64,000 nucleotides of DNA from Actibacterium sp. 188UL27-1 (GCF_016901225.1 NZ_JAFEUL010000004.1:186001-250000), one strand, 5' to 3'. Positions 9,556-18,717 are shown, numbered from the stretch's first letter. Numbers and translations: made by a program. The notes: generated by a model from the sequence alone, not told the origin.

Positions 9556-10167
9556 CTATCCCGTCAGATTGAAGCTGCGCAGACCGTCCAGCACGAACTG
9601 TACCGACAAGGCGGCCAGCAACATGCCCAAAAGCCGGGTGACGACATTGATGCCTGTCTTGCCCAAGGCGCGTTCCAACAGGGGTGCAGCCAGGAAAAAG
9701 ACCAGTACCACTCCGATGACCGCCACCATCACCAGATGCACCCCAAGAGAAACCTGCCATATTGCCCCAGAGGTCAGAAGAATCATCGATGCAATGGCCC
9801 CCGGTCCCGCGATCAGCGGGATCGCCAAGGGAAAAACGGACGGGTCGGGGCGGTCATCCTCGGCCTGATCCTCGCGCCGCTTGGTGCGGCGTTCGAACAG
9901 CATCTCCAGCGCTGTCAGGAATAACAGGATCCCTCCTGCGATGCGAAAGGCGGGCAGGGAGATCCCGATAAACTCCAACACCGCGTCGCCCAAGACCCCG
10001 AACAGGATTAGCAGGCCAACTGCCAAACCGCAGGCGCGCAAGGCGATGGCGCGGCGGCGACGATAGTCTTCTCCCGCGGTCAGCGCCACAAAGATCGGGG
10101 CCAAGCCGACAGGATCAATCACCACGAACAAGGTGACAAAGGCGCTGATGTAAAAGGTCAGATCCAT
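9556..10167 (-). CDS. MarC-family integral membrane protein
   Basis: 203 residues, six predicted membrane helices. Starts MDLTFYISAFVTLFVVIDPVGLAPIFVAL, the MarC/UPF0056 signature, with a charged loop (about 105-122, ERRTKRREDQAEDDRPDPS) and IPLIAGPGAIASMILL. Function unresolved; the old link to multiple antibiotic resistance is not supported for the family. The frame extends to 10209, but the ATG at 10167 overlaps the stop of the upstream ABC-F gene (TGATG), so translation is likely coupled. Confidence 0.88.
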   Translation of the reverse strand: MDLTFYISAFVTLFVVIDPVGLAPIFVALTAGEDYRRRRAIALRACGLAVGLLILFGVLGDAVLEFIGISLPAFRIAGGILLFLTALEMLFERRTKRREDQAEDDRPDPSVFPLAIPLIAGPGAIASMILLTSGAIWQVSLGVHLVMVAVIGVVLVFFLAAPLLERALGKTGINVVTRLLGMLLAALSVQFVLDGLRSFNLTG

Positions 10168-12008
10168 CAGGTAGTGGCTTTTTCCAGCTTGTCCTGGGCC
10201 CGCAGCCACAGATCCTCGGCTCGGTCCAGCGCGTTCATAACCTCCGAATACTTGGCCTGCCAGGCTTCGAGCTTGGCTGAATTATCCTCATCATAGACCG
10301 AAGGGTCGCCCAGGCGGCGGGCCAGTTCATCGCGCATCTCTTCCAGCTTTGTCATGCGCGTCTCGCATTTGCGGACCTCTGCCTTCAGATCCTGCACCAC
10401 GGATTGACTGACCTTCTTGGGCTTTGGTTTTGTCGCCTCCTTCGGGCTTTCGCTGGACAGCAAGGATTTTCGATAGGTTTCAAGATCCTCCTCATAGGGA
10501 GTGACCCGCCCATCCTTGACCAGCCACAGCCGGTCGGCGACCAATTCCAGCAGATGCATGTCATGACTGACCAGGATGACCGCGCCGGTATAGTCGGTGA
10601 GGGCATCGACCAACGCTTCGCGGCTTTCCATGTCCAGGTGATTGGTGGGTTCGTCAAGGATCAGCAGATGCGGCGCATCCAGCGTGGCCAGCATCAGCGA
10701 CAGGCGTGCCTTTTGCCCACCCGACAGGCGCGCCACCACCGTATCGGCCTGTTCGGCGCCTATCCCGAACCCACCCAGCCGGGCGCGCAGTTTGGCTGGG
10801 GTTTCAGCCGGAAAATGGCGGCGGACATGGTCCAGGGGGCTTTCGTCGATATGCAACTCGTCGACCTGATGCTGGGCGAAATAGCCGATCCGCAGCTTGT
10901 TAGCGCGCGTGACGCGGCCACCCTGTTTGTCCAACCGGTCCGATAGCAATTTGGAGAGCGTCGATTTGCCCTGACCGTTCTTGCCCAAAAGCGCGATCCG
11001 GTCATCCTGATCGATCCGCAGGTTTAGGCGGCTCAGGATCGTGGTCTCGCCATAGCCCACACTGGCGCTTTCCATGTTGATGATGGGCGGGCTCAACTCC
11101 TCTGGCGTCGGGAAGGTGAAAGCGCGCAAAGCCGCTTCTTGCGGGGAGTTGATCGGCTCCATCCGGGCGATGGCTTTCAGCCGCGATTGGGCCTGACGCG
11201 CCTTGTCGGCCTTGTAGCGAAAACGGTCGACATAGGATTGCAGATGCGCTCGGCGTTGTTCCTGTTTCTTGGCCTCCGCCTCAGCCGCGGCCAACCGGGC
11301 GGCGCGTGTCTTAGCAAATGTATCATAGGCACCCTGGTACAGGTGCAATTTGCGGTCTTCCAGATGGAGGATCGCACCCACGGCCCGGTTCAACAGGCCG
11401 CGGTCATGGCTGATGATCAGGACGGTATGGGGATATTTGGCCAGGTAGCTTTCCAGCCAAACCGCCCCTTCAAGGTCAAGGTAGTTGGTCGGTTCGTCCA
11501 GCAGCAGCAGATCGGGGGCTGAGAAAAGGACAGCCGCCAAAGCCACCCGCATCCGCCACCCGCCCGAGAAATCAGAGCATGGTTTGGCCTGCTCTGGGTC
11601 GTCAAACCCAAGACCCTTGAGGATCGAGGCGGCGCGCGCCTCTGCCGACCAGGCATCGATATCTGTCAACCTGGTCTGGATCTCGGCGATCCGTGTGCCA
11701 TCGGTCGCCGTCTCGGCCTCGGCCATCAAGGCGGCGCGTTCCGTGTCGGCGGCCAGGACGGTATCCAGCAGTGATGTGGCCGAGGCTGGCACCTCCTGCG
11801 CCACCCCGCCGATCCGCGCCTTGGTCGGCAATTCGATCTTGCCGCCTTCCCGAATCAACTCGCCCCGGATCAGACGAAAGAGGGTGGTCTTGCCCGTGCC
11901 ATTGCGCCCGACCACGCCAACCTTATGGCCCGTGGGAATGGTGGCGGAGGCGCCAACCAGCAGCGGGCGGCCTTCAACGGCATAGGAGATGTCGGAAATA
12001 CGAAGCAT
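10167..12008 (-). CDS. ABC-F family ATPase (YheS-like)
   Basis: 613 residues with two ABC domains and no membrane part. Domain one carries GRNGTGKTTLFRL (Walker A, about 35-47) and LLLDEPTNYLD; domain two carries LLGKNGQGKSTLSKLL, LSGGQKARLSLMLA and LILDEPTNHLD. The linker between the domains is rich in basic residues and likely helical, and the C-terminal ~90 residues (KAEVRKCETRMTKLEEM onward) look coiled-coil. ABC-F proteins bind the ribosomal E site and modulate translation. The opening region resembles YheS more than Uup or EttA, but the subgroup is inference. Confidence 0.88.
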   Translation of the reverse strand: MLRISDISYAVEGRPLLVGASATIPTGHKVGVVGRNGTGKTTLFRLIRGELIREGGKIELPTKARIGGVAQEVPASATSLLDTVLAADTERAALMAEAETATDGTRIAEIQTRLTDIDAWSAEARAASILKGLGFDDPEQAKPCSDFSGGWRMRVALAAVLFSAPDLLLLDEPTNYLDLEGAVWLESYLAKYPHTVLIISHDRGLLNRAVGAILHLEDRKLHLYQGAYDTFAKTRAARLAAAEAEAKKQEQRRAHLQSYVDRFRYKADKARQAQSRLKAIARMEPINSPQEAALRAFTFPTPEELSPPIINMESASVGYGETTILSRLNLRIDQDDRIALLGKNGQGKSTLSKLLSDRLDKQGGRVTRANKLRIGYFAQHQVDELHIDESPLDHVRRHFPAETPAKLRARLGGFGIGAEQADTVVARLSGGQKARLSLMLATLDAPHLLILDEPTNHLDMESREALVDALTDYTGAVILVSHDMHLLELVADRLWLVKDGRVTPYEEDLETYRKSLLSSESPKEATKPKPKKVSQSVVQDLKAEVRKCETRMTKLEEMRDELARRLGDPSVYDEDNSAKLEAWQAKYSEVMNALDRAEDLWLRAQDKLEKATT

Positions 12009-12109
12009 ATCCTCCCATGCCGCAGGATTGCGGGCGCGTAAAGGGCATGTTACGGGCGCGGCGATTGATGGCAGGCGCAGTGTCTGCCAATCGTAAGTAA
12101 GAGGCTGAC

Positions 12110-12532
12110 ATGGCGACCGAACGCACCCTTTCGATCATCAAACCCGACGCGACCAAGCGCAATCTCACCGGTAAGATCAACGCCAAGTTCGAGGATGCAG
12201 GTCTGCGGATCGTAGCACAAAAGCGGATCCACCTGACCAAGGCGCAGGCGGGCGAATTCTACAAGGTCCATGCGGAACGCCCGTTTTATGACGAACTGTG
12301 CGACTTCATGGCCTCGGCCCCGGTCGTCGTCCAGGTGCTGGAAGGTGAAGGCGCCATTGCCAAAAACCGCGAAGTCATGGGGGCGACAAACCCGGCCGAT
12401 GCAAATCCGGGCACGATCCGGGCCGAATTCGCCGAGTCCGTTGGAGAAAACTCGGTCCATGGCTCCGACGCGCCGGAAACGGCAGCGGAAGAGATTGCCT
12501 ATTACTTCTCCGGCCTCGAACTGGTCGGCTGA
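12110..12532 (+). CDS. ndk: Nucleoside diphosphate kinase
   Basis: 140 residues, standard length. Transfers the gamma phosphate from ATP to NDPs through a phosphohistidine. Shows [15 protein letters not shown] at the N-terminus, [15 protein letters not shown] and the active-site stretch [13 protein letters not shown] with the catalytic histidine. AGAGG lies seven bases before the ATG. Divergent from the ABC-F gene; the 101-base gap between the two holds their promoters, not resolved here. Confidence 0.97.
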   Translation: MATERTLSIIKPDATKRNLTGKINAKFEDAGLRIVAQKRIHLTKAQAGEFYKVHAERPFYDELCDFMASAPVVVQVLEGEGAIAKNREVMGATNPADANPGTIRAEFAESVGENSVHGSDAPETAAEEIAYYFSGLELVG

Positions 12533-12573
12533 TATCTATTAGAGCGAGGCGCTGGCGCGCCACGTGATGCTTT

Positions 12574-12594
12574 GCGGTCCCGGAGCGGGACCGC
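12574..12594 (+). terminator. Hairpin downstream of ndk
   Basis: Perfect 8-bp GC stem GCGGTCCC/GGGACCGC with loop GGAGC, 41 bases past the ndk stop. It lacks a T-run, so Rho-independent function is doubtful, but it is the strongest simple hairpin behind ndk. Confidence 0.4.
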
Positions 12595-12596
12595 GC

Positions 12597-12704
12597 GTGC
12601 CTCCGGCGGGGATATTTCAAGACACATGATGAAAGCTTTTGCTTAGACTGATCTACGGATCATGGTGTCATCATGTGTCTGACAAATATCCCCGCCGGAG
12701 GCAC
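12597..12704. repeat. Long inverted repeat carrying the CCTCCGGCGGGGATATTT motif
   Basis: Left arm 12597-12632 and right arm 12668-12704 are inverted copies of about 36 bases: 21 bases identical (GTGCCTCCGGCGGGGATATT and one more T), then a one-base length difference, then 12 identical bases (AGACACATGATG) and a final A. The 35-base spacer is unrelated. It lies between convergent ndk and the CNNM/CorC gene and could act as a two-way terminator or an mRNA 3'-end stabiliser. The motif resembles an intergenic repeat that I recall as frequent in Roseobacter genomes. Confidence 0.7.
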
Positions 12705-12711
12705 AAAATCT

Positions 12712-13998
12712 TTAAAGCGGCCGAATTTTCAGACGTGTCAGGCGATTGTCTTTGCGGGCCAGGACCTCGAACCGGTAGCCGTAGAAGCTGAAGACCTGTC
12801 CCTGGGTCGGGATGGTTTGCGCTTCGTGAATGACAAGGCCGGCAATCGTGTTGGCCCACTCATCGGGCAGGTTCCAGTCATTGGCACGGTTCAAGTCACG
12901 AATCGTCATCGCGCCGTCGACGAGGTAATCCCCTGTATCGGTGCGGCGGACGGGATGATCGGCATCGATATCAAACTCATCCGTGATCTCGCCCACAATC
13001 TCCTCAAGGATGTCTTCGAGTGTGATCAGCCCTTTCAGGGCGCCATATTCGTCAACAACCAATGCGAAATGCGTGTGGCGGCGCAGAAATTCCCGCATCT
13101 GGTCGTCGAGTGTTGTGGTTTCCGGCACGAAATAGGGCTTCATCGCCACGTCCAGGATCTTGAAGGCTGATAGCGCGGCTTCCGACGCGTCGGGGCCGCG
13201 CATGAGACGGTCCATGGCGCGTAGCAAATCCTTGGCATGGATGACGCCAACGATGTTTTCCGGATCTTCGCGGTAGACGGGCAGGCGGGTATGGGGGCTT
13301 TCCAGGGCCTGGCTCAGGATCTCTTCGGGCGTGGCGTCGGCGTCGACCATTTCGATCTGCGATCTGTGCAGCATGATCTCTTCGACCATGCGTTCGGACA
13401 GGTCGAGCGCGCCCAGCAACCGGTCGCGATCCTCCTTTTCGACAACGCCTTCGGAATGGCCAAGGGCGAGGGCGCCAGCAATCTCGTCCCGCACGTTCAT
13501 AATGTTGAGGTCGGGATCGGCATTCACCCCGAACAGCCGCAACACCTGTCGCACCAAAGCGCGAACCGCCAGCACGATGGGTGAAAAGATCCCGATTACA
13601 ATCCGGATTACCGGGGCCACGCGGGAGGCTGCCGTTTCAGAGTTGGTGATCGCGTAAGTCTTGGGCAGAACCTCGGCAAAGATCAGGACTAGGAGGGTCA
13701 TGACCAAGGTCGCAAGCGCCACGCCGCTTTCGCCGAAAGCCCGTGTAAACAACGCGGTTGCCAGCGATGTGGCAAGGATATTGACCAGGTTGTTGCCCAG
13801 CAGAACCGCCCCGATCAGCCTCTCGTTATCCTCTGTCACGTCAAGGGCCGCCTTGGCCCCGTTCGAGCCCTTATCGGCCAAGGACCGTAATTTGCCGCGC
13901 GACGCCGCCGTTAGGGCCGTTTCCGACCCGGAAAAGAACCCGGACAGGACAAGCAAGGTCAAGATAGCGGCGGCCGTCAGCCAGAAAGCGGTGTCCAT
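12712..13998 (-). CDS. CNNM/CorC-family transporter-like protein (HlyC/CorC)
   Basis: 428 residues. N-terminal CNNM (DUF21) membrane domain (about 1-190: MDTAFWLTAAAILTLLVLSG, FSGSETALTAASRGKL, LGNNLVNILATSLATALF, FAEVLPKTYAI), then a CBS pair (about 205-335: MVEEIMLHRSQIEMVDAD, HTRLPVYREDPENIVGVIHAKDL-type stretch, HTHFALVVDEYGALKGLITLED), and a C-terminal CorC/HlyC transporter-associated domain (about 350-428). Members are linked to magnesium or cobalt efflux; the old haemolysin name is misleading. Faces ndk across the inverted repeat. Confidence 0.9.
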   Translation of the reverse strand: MDTAFWLTAAAILTLLVLSGFFSGSETALTAASRGKLRSLADKGSNGAKAALDVTEDNERLIGAVLLGNNLVNILATSLATALFTRAFGESGVALATLVMTLLVLIFAEVLPKTYAITNSETAASRVAPVIRIVIGIFSPIVLAVRALVRQVLRLFGVNADPDLNIMNVRDEIAGALALGHSEGVVEKEDRDRLLGALDLSERMVEEIMLHRSQIEMVDADATPEEILSQALESPHTRLPVYREDPENIVGVIHAKDLLRAMDRLMRGPDASEAALSAFKILDVAMKPYFVPETTTLDDQMREFLRRHTHFALVVDEYGALKGLITLEDILEEIVGEITDEFDIDADHPVRRTDTGDYLVDGAMTIRDLNRANDWNLPDEWANTIAGLVIHEAQTIPTQGQVFSFYGYRFEVLARKDNRLTRLKIRPL

Positions 13999-14077
13999 GG
14001 AACTCCTCGTTTGTCACATTTCGGGGCGCGCAGAGCTGTCCCGAAATGTTTTGGATCTGCCTGTTGTTATGGGGTGA

Positions 14078-15004
14078 TCAATTCTGCCGGGCAAGCGGAT
14101 GATGGGTCAACACCAGTTCTTTCAGCCGCTCATCCAGAACATGGGTGTAGATCTCGGTCGTGGAGATATCGGCATGGCCAAGAAGTGTTTGGATCACCCG
14201 CAAATCGGCACCACCTTCCAACAGATGAGTGGCAAAGGCGTGGCGCAAGGTATGGGGGGTGACCAAGGCGGGATCCACACCGGCGGCGACCGCGATTTCC
14301 TTGATCAGCATGTAAAACCGGTGGCGTGTGAGATGGCCGGCCTTGCCCCCGGACGGAAACAGATACCGCGACGGTGGTCGCCCCTTTTTTTGGGCGAGGT
14401 CGGCGGTCTTGTCCCATGTGGTCAACCAGGCTGCCAGGGACGCGCGGGCCGGGGGGGATAGGGGCACCATCCGGTCCTTGCCCCCTTTGCCGTTGATCAT
14501 AAGCATGCGGGGATCGCCCCGCGCTGCGGCTACCGGCAAGGAAACCAATTCAGTTACGCGCATTCCGGTGGCGTAAAGCAGCTGCATGAGGCAGGCATTG
14601 CGCTGTCGGTCGCGGGCATTGCGTCCGGCCTGTTCGGATGCCGCCAAAAGCGCGCTGACCTGGGCGGTAGAGAGTGTTTTGGGCAGGCTCTTGTCCCGGC
14701 CGGGGCCCTTGATCTGCAAGGCAGGGTTATCTGCGCGCAACCCTTCCTCAAACGCGAAACGGTAGAGTTGTTTGATCGCGGACAGCCGCCGGGCGCGGGT
14801 GGCACGGGACAGCCCCTGTTCGTCGCAATTGATCAGGTAGGCTTCGACATCCGTACGGCTGGCAGCCTCAAAATTCAGCTTGCGGGTCGCCAGCCAGTCT
14901 TGAAAATCCTTCAGGTCACGGCCATAGGCCAACTGGGTGTTGCGGGCGGCGTCTAGTTCGGCTGCCTGCGCCTCAAGAAATGCGCTGATCCAGGTCTGTC
15001 CCAC
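14078..15004 (-). CDS. xerD: Tyrosine recombinase XerD
   Basis: 308 residues. Resolves chromosome dimers at dif together with XerC under FtsK control. N-terminal SAM-like core-binding domain (about 5-90, ARNTQLAYGRDLKDFQDWL), then the catalytic domain with ATGMRVTELVSLP (first Arg), the box HTLRHAFATHLLEGGADLR, then LLGHADISTTEIYTHV with the nucleophilic Tyr. Length and motifs fit housekeeping XerD rather than a phage integrase. Start codon GTG at 15004, four bases after the stop of the upstream secreted-protein gene, so the two are co-transcribed. Confidence 0.92.
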   Translation of the reverse strand: MGQTWISAFLEAQAAELDAARNTQLAYGRDLKDFQDWLATRKLNFEAASRTDVEAYLINCDEQGLSRATRARRLSAIKQLYRFAFEEGLRADNPALQIKGPGRDKSLPKTLSTAQVSALLAASEQAGRNARDRQRNACLMQLLYATGMRVTELVSLPVAAARGDPRMLMINGKGGKDRMVPLSPPARASLAAWLTTWDKTADLAQKKGRPPSRYLFPSGGKAGHLTRHRFYMLIKEIAVAAGVDPALVTPHTLRHAFATHLLEGGADLRVIQTLLGHADISTTEIYTHVLDERLKELVLTHHPLARQN

Positions 15005-15008
15005 GGCG

Positions 15009-16535
15009 TCAGCCCAGAAGCATCAGGTAAAGTGCGGTCTGGCGTGCAACATGTTCCAGGCCAATCTGTCGCAATAGGCTCAATCCCTCCACCAGATTAT
15101 CGAGATCACCGTTGATGTCCGTGGGCATCTCGGCCAGGGCCAACACTAGCGTCTCGCCCACGAGGCCGTCATCCAGCCGGGCTTGCTGCGCAGAGGAGAG
15201 GGCGGCTGATGGGGTCGCAAAGCCATCGACGATGGCTTGGCTTAGCGGATTACCAGGCAATGCCGTCTCCGGCTGACCGCGGGCAATATCGATTAAAAAC
15301 TGGTCCTCGGCCGAGGCAGATTTCGCCTGCAGGGCGACCTCTTCCGACTGGATTGAAAGCAAACCGATGCGCATGGCCACGGGTTGATCCGCACCGATTA
15401 AAGCTGCCAGCTCCGCACCATATAATTCGGCAAATGGAATAGCGAGGTCAGCGGCCTTCATCATCTGCCAGGCCGGAGCCATGGCATCGGCGGCCGCGTT
15501 CCGGTCACCGCGTTTCATAGCGGTGTCGAGGGTCTGAACGGCATCGATCCGGTCCCATGCCCCGCCCGAGGCAGCAGCCTGACGCTCCGTGTAGACGCCA
15601 AGCAAGGCGTTCGGGTCGAGGGCGCCGGACTTCGCCAGCCGTTCGGCCGCCGCGATCCGGGTCTTCCACCCCGTATTGGGTCGCATCAATCCGTGGGAGA
15701 ATGCTAGGGGCAACCCAGCCAAGGGCAGCGGTTCTCCTATGGCTTCCAACATTCGAAAGGTCAGCGGGCTGGGTCGGTCCGGCCGGGGCAGGGGGGGCTC
15801 CCCCTCGAACAATTCGGGATCCAGAAAACGGGTCAACAAATCGATCTCCGCCTGGGAGACCTGTCCGAGCGCTTCGGCCGTGCGCAGTGTCACCGCCGCT
15901 GCAGGCCAATCGCCGTTGCGCGCCAAGCAAAAGATGCGCACGGACAGTGATGGTGTGATACCCGGCGTGGCCTGCAGGCGGGTGCATCCGCGATCTTCCC
16001 GGCCAGTCAGCAGGGCCAGATCAAAGAACCGGCGAAAGACATCTGTGTCTGTGATACCTGCGCGTTCGATCAGGCCGGTCGCCTCTTCAACGGCCCCGCG
16101 GGCCATCAGCGCGTCCACGCGCGTCAAAAATAACTGTCCCGGTCGACCTTCTCCCAGCGGGGCATCCAGTTCCGCGATCAGGATTTTTTCCAGCAGATCA
16201 CCAATCGGCGGGATCGCATCGGCGGGGACCGCGTTGATGGCGCGGCTCAGATCCACCACATTCGACGTGCCCCACAGATCGGCCTGCAACCCGGTGACCG
16301 CATGGGGCAGAAGGCCAACTGCATCGGGCGACGGCGCGCCCAAGGGCTGCACGGTCACCTGTTCGATAGCCGCGCTTTGCGCCACGGGCGCCTCTGTCGC
16401 GGATGGCAAGGGTCGGGCAGGCGGGGTAGCCGCAATATCCGACAGCCAGTCGATGGCCGATAGCGGCTCTTCTGCCACAGCAGAGCTGGCCCATGCTACG
16501 CAACAGATCAAAGGGAGGAAAAGCCTAGTCGACAT
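15009..16535 (-). CDS. Secreted protein of unknown function, 508 residues
   Basis: Signal peptide at 1-21 (FLPLICCVAWASSAVAEE), then a largely helical, alanine- and leucine-rich protein without a motif I recognise. The alternation of short helices suggests a TPR-like or solenoid fold, which is inference. It probably acts in the periplasm. It overlaps the end of the upstream 44-residue membrane-protein gene by 11 bases and is followed after four bases by xerD, so the three form one operon. Its function cannot be deduced from these neighbours. Confidence 0.8.
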   Translation of the reverse strand: MSTRLFLPLICCVAWASSAVAEEPLSAIDWLSDIAATPPARPLPSATEAPVAQSAAIEQVTVQPLGAPSPDAVGLLPHAVTGLQADLWGTSNVVDLSRAINAVPADAIPPIGDLLEKILIAELDAPLGEGRPGQLFLTRVDALMARGAVEEATGLIERAGITDTDVFRRFFDLALLTGREDRGCTRLQATPGITPSLSVRIFCLARNGDWPAAAVTLRTAEALGQVSQAEIDLLTRFLDPELFEGEPPLPRPDRPSPLTFRMLEAIGEPLPLAGLPLAFSHGLMRPNTGWKTRIAAAERLAKSGALDPNALLGVYTERQAAASGGAWDRIDAVQTLDTAMKRGDRNAAADAMAPAWQMMKAADLAIPFAELYGAELAALIGADQPVAMRIGLLSIQSEEVALQAKSASAEDQFLIDIARGQPETALPGNPLSQAIVDGFATPSAALSSAQQARLDDGLVGETLVLALAEMPTDINGDLDNLVEGLSLLRQIGLEHVARQTALYLMLLG

Positions 16536-16659
16536 CCAGGGTCACAGGTTCCTTCACATTCTCGATCTGCGGGGACAGATCACCAAGATATGCAAAGCCA
16601 ACCAGCCCCACAAATCCCAATAAAAGCAGAAAAAACAACAGCTTTAACAGTCGTATCAT
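16525..16659 (-). CDS. 44-residue single-span membrane protein
   Basis: Very small gene: MIRLLKLLFFLLLLGFVGLV (one hydrophobic helix, about residues 3-24) followed by GFAYLGDLSPQIENVKEPV and TLDVD. The sequence is a textbook N-in single span with a short acidic periplasmic tail. The ATG lies at 16659; its last codons overlap the start of the secreted 508-residue protein (ATGTCGACTAG shared in two frames), which argues that it is translated and coupled. Divergent from aroK. No function known to me. Confidence 0.75.
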   Translation of the reverse strand: MIRLLKLLFFLLLLGFVGLVGFAYLGDLSPQIENVKEPVTLDVD

Positions 16660-16746
16660 GCCTGTACCTCATCGGATACGCTTCTTGGCGAGCGTATTTC
16701 TGCCGATCATATATGGTAATCTATCGAAGTTCACGCCATTGAGTTC

Positions 16747-17328
16747 ATGATTTTTTTGTTAGGCAGGAAGGTGCCGCACAGTTTGGGGTATCGACTGAAA
16801 AAGACTGTGGTCATGGTCGGAATGATGGGAGCAGGCAAGACAGCGATTGGCACGGCGCTGGCCAAGCGGCTGGATGTCCCGTTTCTGGACAGCGATGCAG
16901 AGATCGAACGGGCCGCTGATCGCACGGTGGCGGAAATCTTTGACCGCGATGGCGAGGCGTTCTTTCGCACCAAGGAGACGCAGGTCATCGCGCGCCTGCT
17001 CCAGGGGGAGCGAGGCATTCTGTCCACCGGTGGTGGCGCGTTTCTGGCGGCGGGCAACCGCGATTTGATTGCTCAATACGGTGTAGCTGTGTGGCTGAAG
17101 GCAGATCTGGATCTGCTATGGCAACGGGTCCGTCACAAGGATACCCGCCCCTTGCTGCGCACTGCAAATCCCTTTGCGACGCTGGCCGAGATCAAGGCGG
17201 TGCGCGATCCGATCTATGCTGAGGCCGCATTGAGCGTAACCGCCGCACCTGAGTTAAGCATCGCAGAGATGGCGACCCGGGTGGTCAATGTGCTGGCCGA
17301 TCACCGCGATATCCTGGAGGTGAGTTAA
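16747..17328 (+). CDS. aroK: Shikimate kinase
   Basis: 193 residues. Phosphorylates shikimate with ATP in aromatic amino acid synthesis. Shows the P-loop GMMGAGKTAIG, the substrate residues FLDSDAEIE, EAFFRTKET and STGGGAFL, then RHKDTRPLL. The N-terminus is about 20 residues longer than E. coli AroK. The ATG at 16747 lacks a clear ribosome binding site; a GTG at 16771 is an alternative. Followed directly by aroB, whose ATG touches the aroK stop. Confidence 0.93.
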   Translation: MIFLLGRKVPHSLGYRLKKTVVMVGMMGAGKTAIGTALAKRLDVPFLDSDAEIERAADRTVAEIFDRDGEAFFRTKETQVIARLLQGERGILSTGGGAFLAAGNRDLIAQYGVAVWLKADLDLLWQRVRHKDTRPLLRTANPFATLAEIKAVRDPIYAEAALSVTAAPELSIAEMATRVVNVLADHRDILEVS

Positions 17329-18450
17329 ATGTCAGCTATCGCAACGGTTCATGTGCCCCTAGGAGAACGCGCCTATGACATTAAGATCGGCCCGGGGTTG
17401 CTGAACCATGCCGGGGCACAGATCCGGCCATTGCTTGCGCGATCGCGGGTTGCGGTGATCACGGACGAGACCGTCGCCAAGCTGCATCTGGCGACGTTGC
17501 GGGACGGTTTGGCGGCGGACGGCATCGACATGGTCTCCCTGGCCTTGCCGCCAGGGGAGGCGACCAAAAGCTGGGCATGCCTGGGCCAAGCCGTGGAGTG
17601 GCTGTTGGAAAACCGGGTTGAACGGTGGGATGTCGTGATTGCCTTGGGGGGTGGTGTGATCGGCGATCTGGCGGGATTTGCGGCGGCCATCTTGCGGCGT
17701 GGTGTGCGGTTCGTGCAGATCCCCACGACGCTTCTGGCGCAGGTCGACAGTTCGGTTGGTGGGAAGACGGGAATCAACTCTCCCCTCGGCAAGAACCTGA
17801 TCGGCGCCTTTCACCAGCCCGGTCTGGTTTTGGCGGATACGGCTGTATTGGGGACATTGACCGCGCGTGATTTCCTGTCGGGTTATGGCGAGGTCGTGAA
17901 ATATGGCCTTTTGGGAGATGCGGCGTTTTTCACCTGGTTAGAAAAGGTTGGCCCGGATCTGGCAGCAGGCGACATGGCCGCGCGGATCGAGGCGGTGCGC
18001 CGCTCCTGCCAGATGAAGGCCGATATCGTTGTGCGGGATGAAACCGAGCAAGGGGACCGTGCCTTGCTCAACCTGGGGCACACATTCGGCCATGCGCTGG
18101 AAGCAGCGACGGGGTATTCAGACCGATTGCTCCACGGGGAGGGCGTGGCGGTCGGTTGTGCGCTTGCCTTTGAAGTCTCCGCCAAGATGGGACTATGCGC
18201 GCAAGAGGATCCGAGCCGCGTCCGCGCGCATCTGCGAGACATGGGCATGAAGGTGGATCTGGCGGATATTTCCGGTGACCTGCCCGATGCCGATGGACTG
18301 CTGGATCTGATGGGGCAGGACAAGAAAGTGATGGATGGTCAGTTGCGCTTTATTCTGGCGCGCGGGATCGGCGACGCCTTTTTGACGGCGGATGTGCCGC
18401 GGGACATCGTGCGATCTGTTTTGGCCGAGGCACAGGCCATGCAGAAATGA
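17329..18450 (+). CDS. aroB: 3-dehydroquinate synthase
   Basis: 373 residues. Converts DAHP to 3-dehydroquinate with NAD and a divalent metal. Visible: the nucleotide-binding stretch ALGGGVIGDLAGFAAAI, QIPTTLLAQVDSSVGGKTGI, FHQPGLVLAD, then RALLNLGHTFGHALE and LLHGEGVAVGCAL with the metal histidines. GGAGGTGA precedes the ATG, and there is no gap to aroK. The two enzymes catalyse separate steps of the shikimate pathway and are a common pair. Confidence 0.97.
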   Translation: MSAIATVHVPLGERAYDIKIGPGLLNHAGAQIRPLLARSRVAVITDETVAKLHLATLRDGLAADGIDMVSLALPPGEATKSWACLGQAVEWLLENRVERWDVVIALGGGVIGDLAGFAAAILRRGVRFVQIPTTLLAQVDSSVGGKTGINSPLGKNLIGAFHQPGLVLADTAVLGTLTARDFLSGYGEVVKYGLLGDAAFFTWLEKVGPDLAAGDMAARIEAVRRSCQMKADIVVRDETEQGDRALLNLGHTFGHALEAATGYSDRLLHGEGVAVGCALAFEVSAKMGLCAQEDPSRVRAHLRDMGMKVDLADISGDLPDADGLLDLMGQDKKVMDGQLRFILARGIGDAFLTADVPRDIVRSVLAEAQAMQK

Positions 18451-18577
18451 TGCACAAAGCATACATAAGGCGTATGTATCAGTACGTTTTCGATCTACGC
18501 CACGCGACAGATCCAGCAATCGATGTGCCTGGCCCAACGACACCGGGACAATCTGACGAAATCCGATAAAAGCCCGC

Positions 18578-18606
18578 TTGACGCGCGCGGGTGGCGGGCC
18601 TAAACA
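18578..18606 (+). promoter_or_regulatory. Promoter of tRNA-Asp
   Basis: TTGACG (18578-18583), 17-base spacer, TAAACA (18601-18606), 35 bases before the mature tRNA. Fits a housekeeping sigma promoter with a short leader. Confidence 0.6.
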
Positions 18607-18640
18607 CCCCCTCACGCCGACGCGATGCGGCGAACAGTGG

Positions 18641-18717
18641 GCGGTTGTAGCTCAGTTGGTTAGAGTACCGGCCTGTCACGCCGGGGGTCGCGGGTTCGAG
18701 CCCCGTCAACCGCGCCA
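18641..18717 (+). tRNA. tRNA-Asp (GTC)
   Basis: A 77-base cloverleaf with encoded CCA. Acceptor arm GCGGTTG pairs with CAACCGC, D arm GCTC-AGTTGGTTA-GAGT, anticodon stem CGGCC/GCCGG-type around the loop CTGTCAC giving anticodon GTC (18675-18677), T arm with GGTTCGAGCCC. It stands alone downstream of aroB with its own promoter. Confidence 0.97.

Noticed and set aside
14078-15004. XerD as integrase of a mobile element
   Set aside because: Length, motifs and operon with chromosomal genes fit the housekeeping dimer-resolution recombinase, and no att repeats are nearby.
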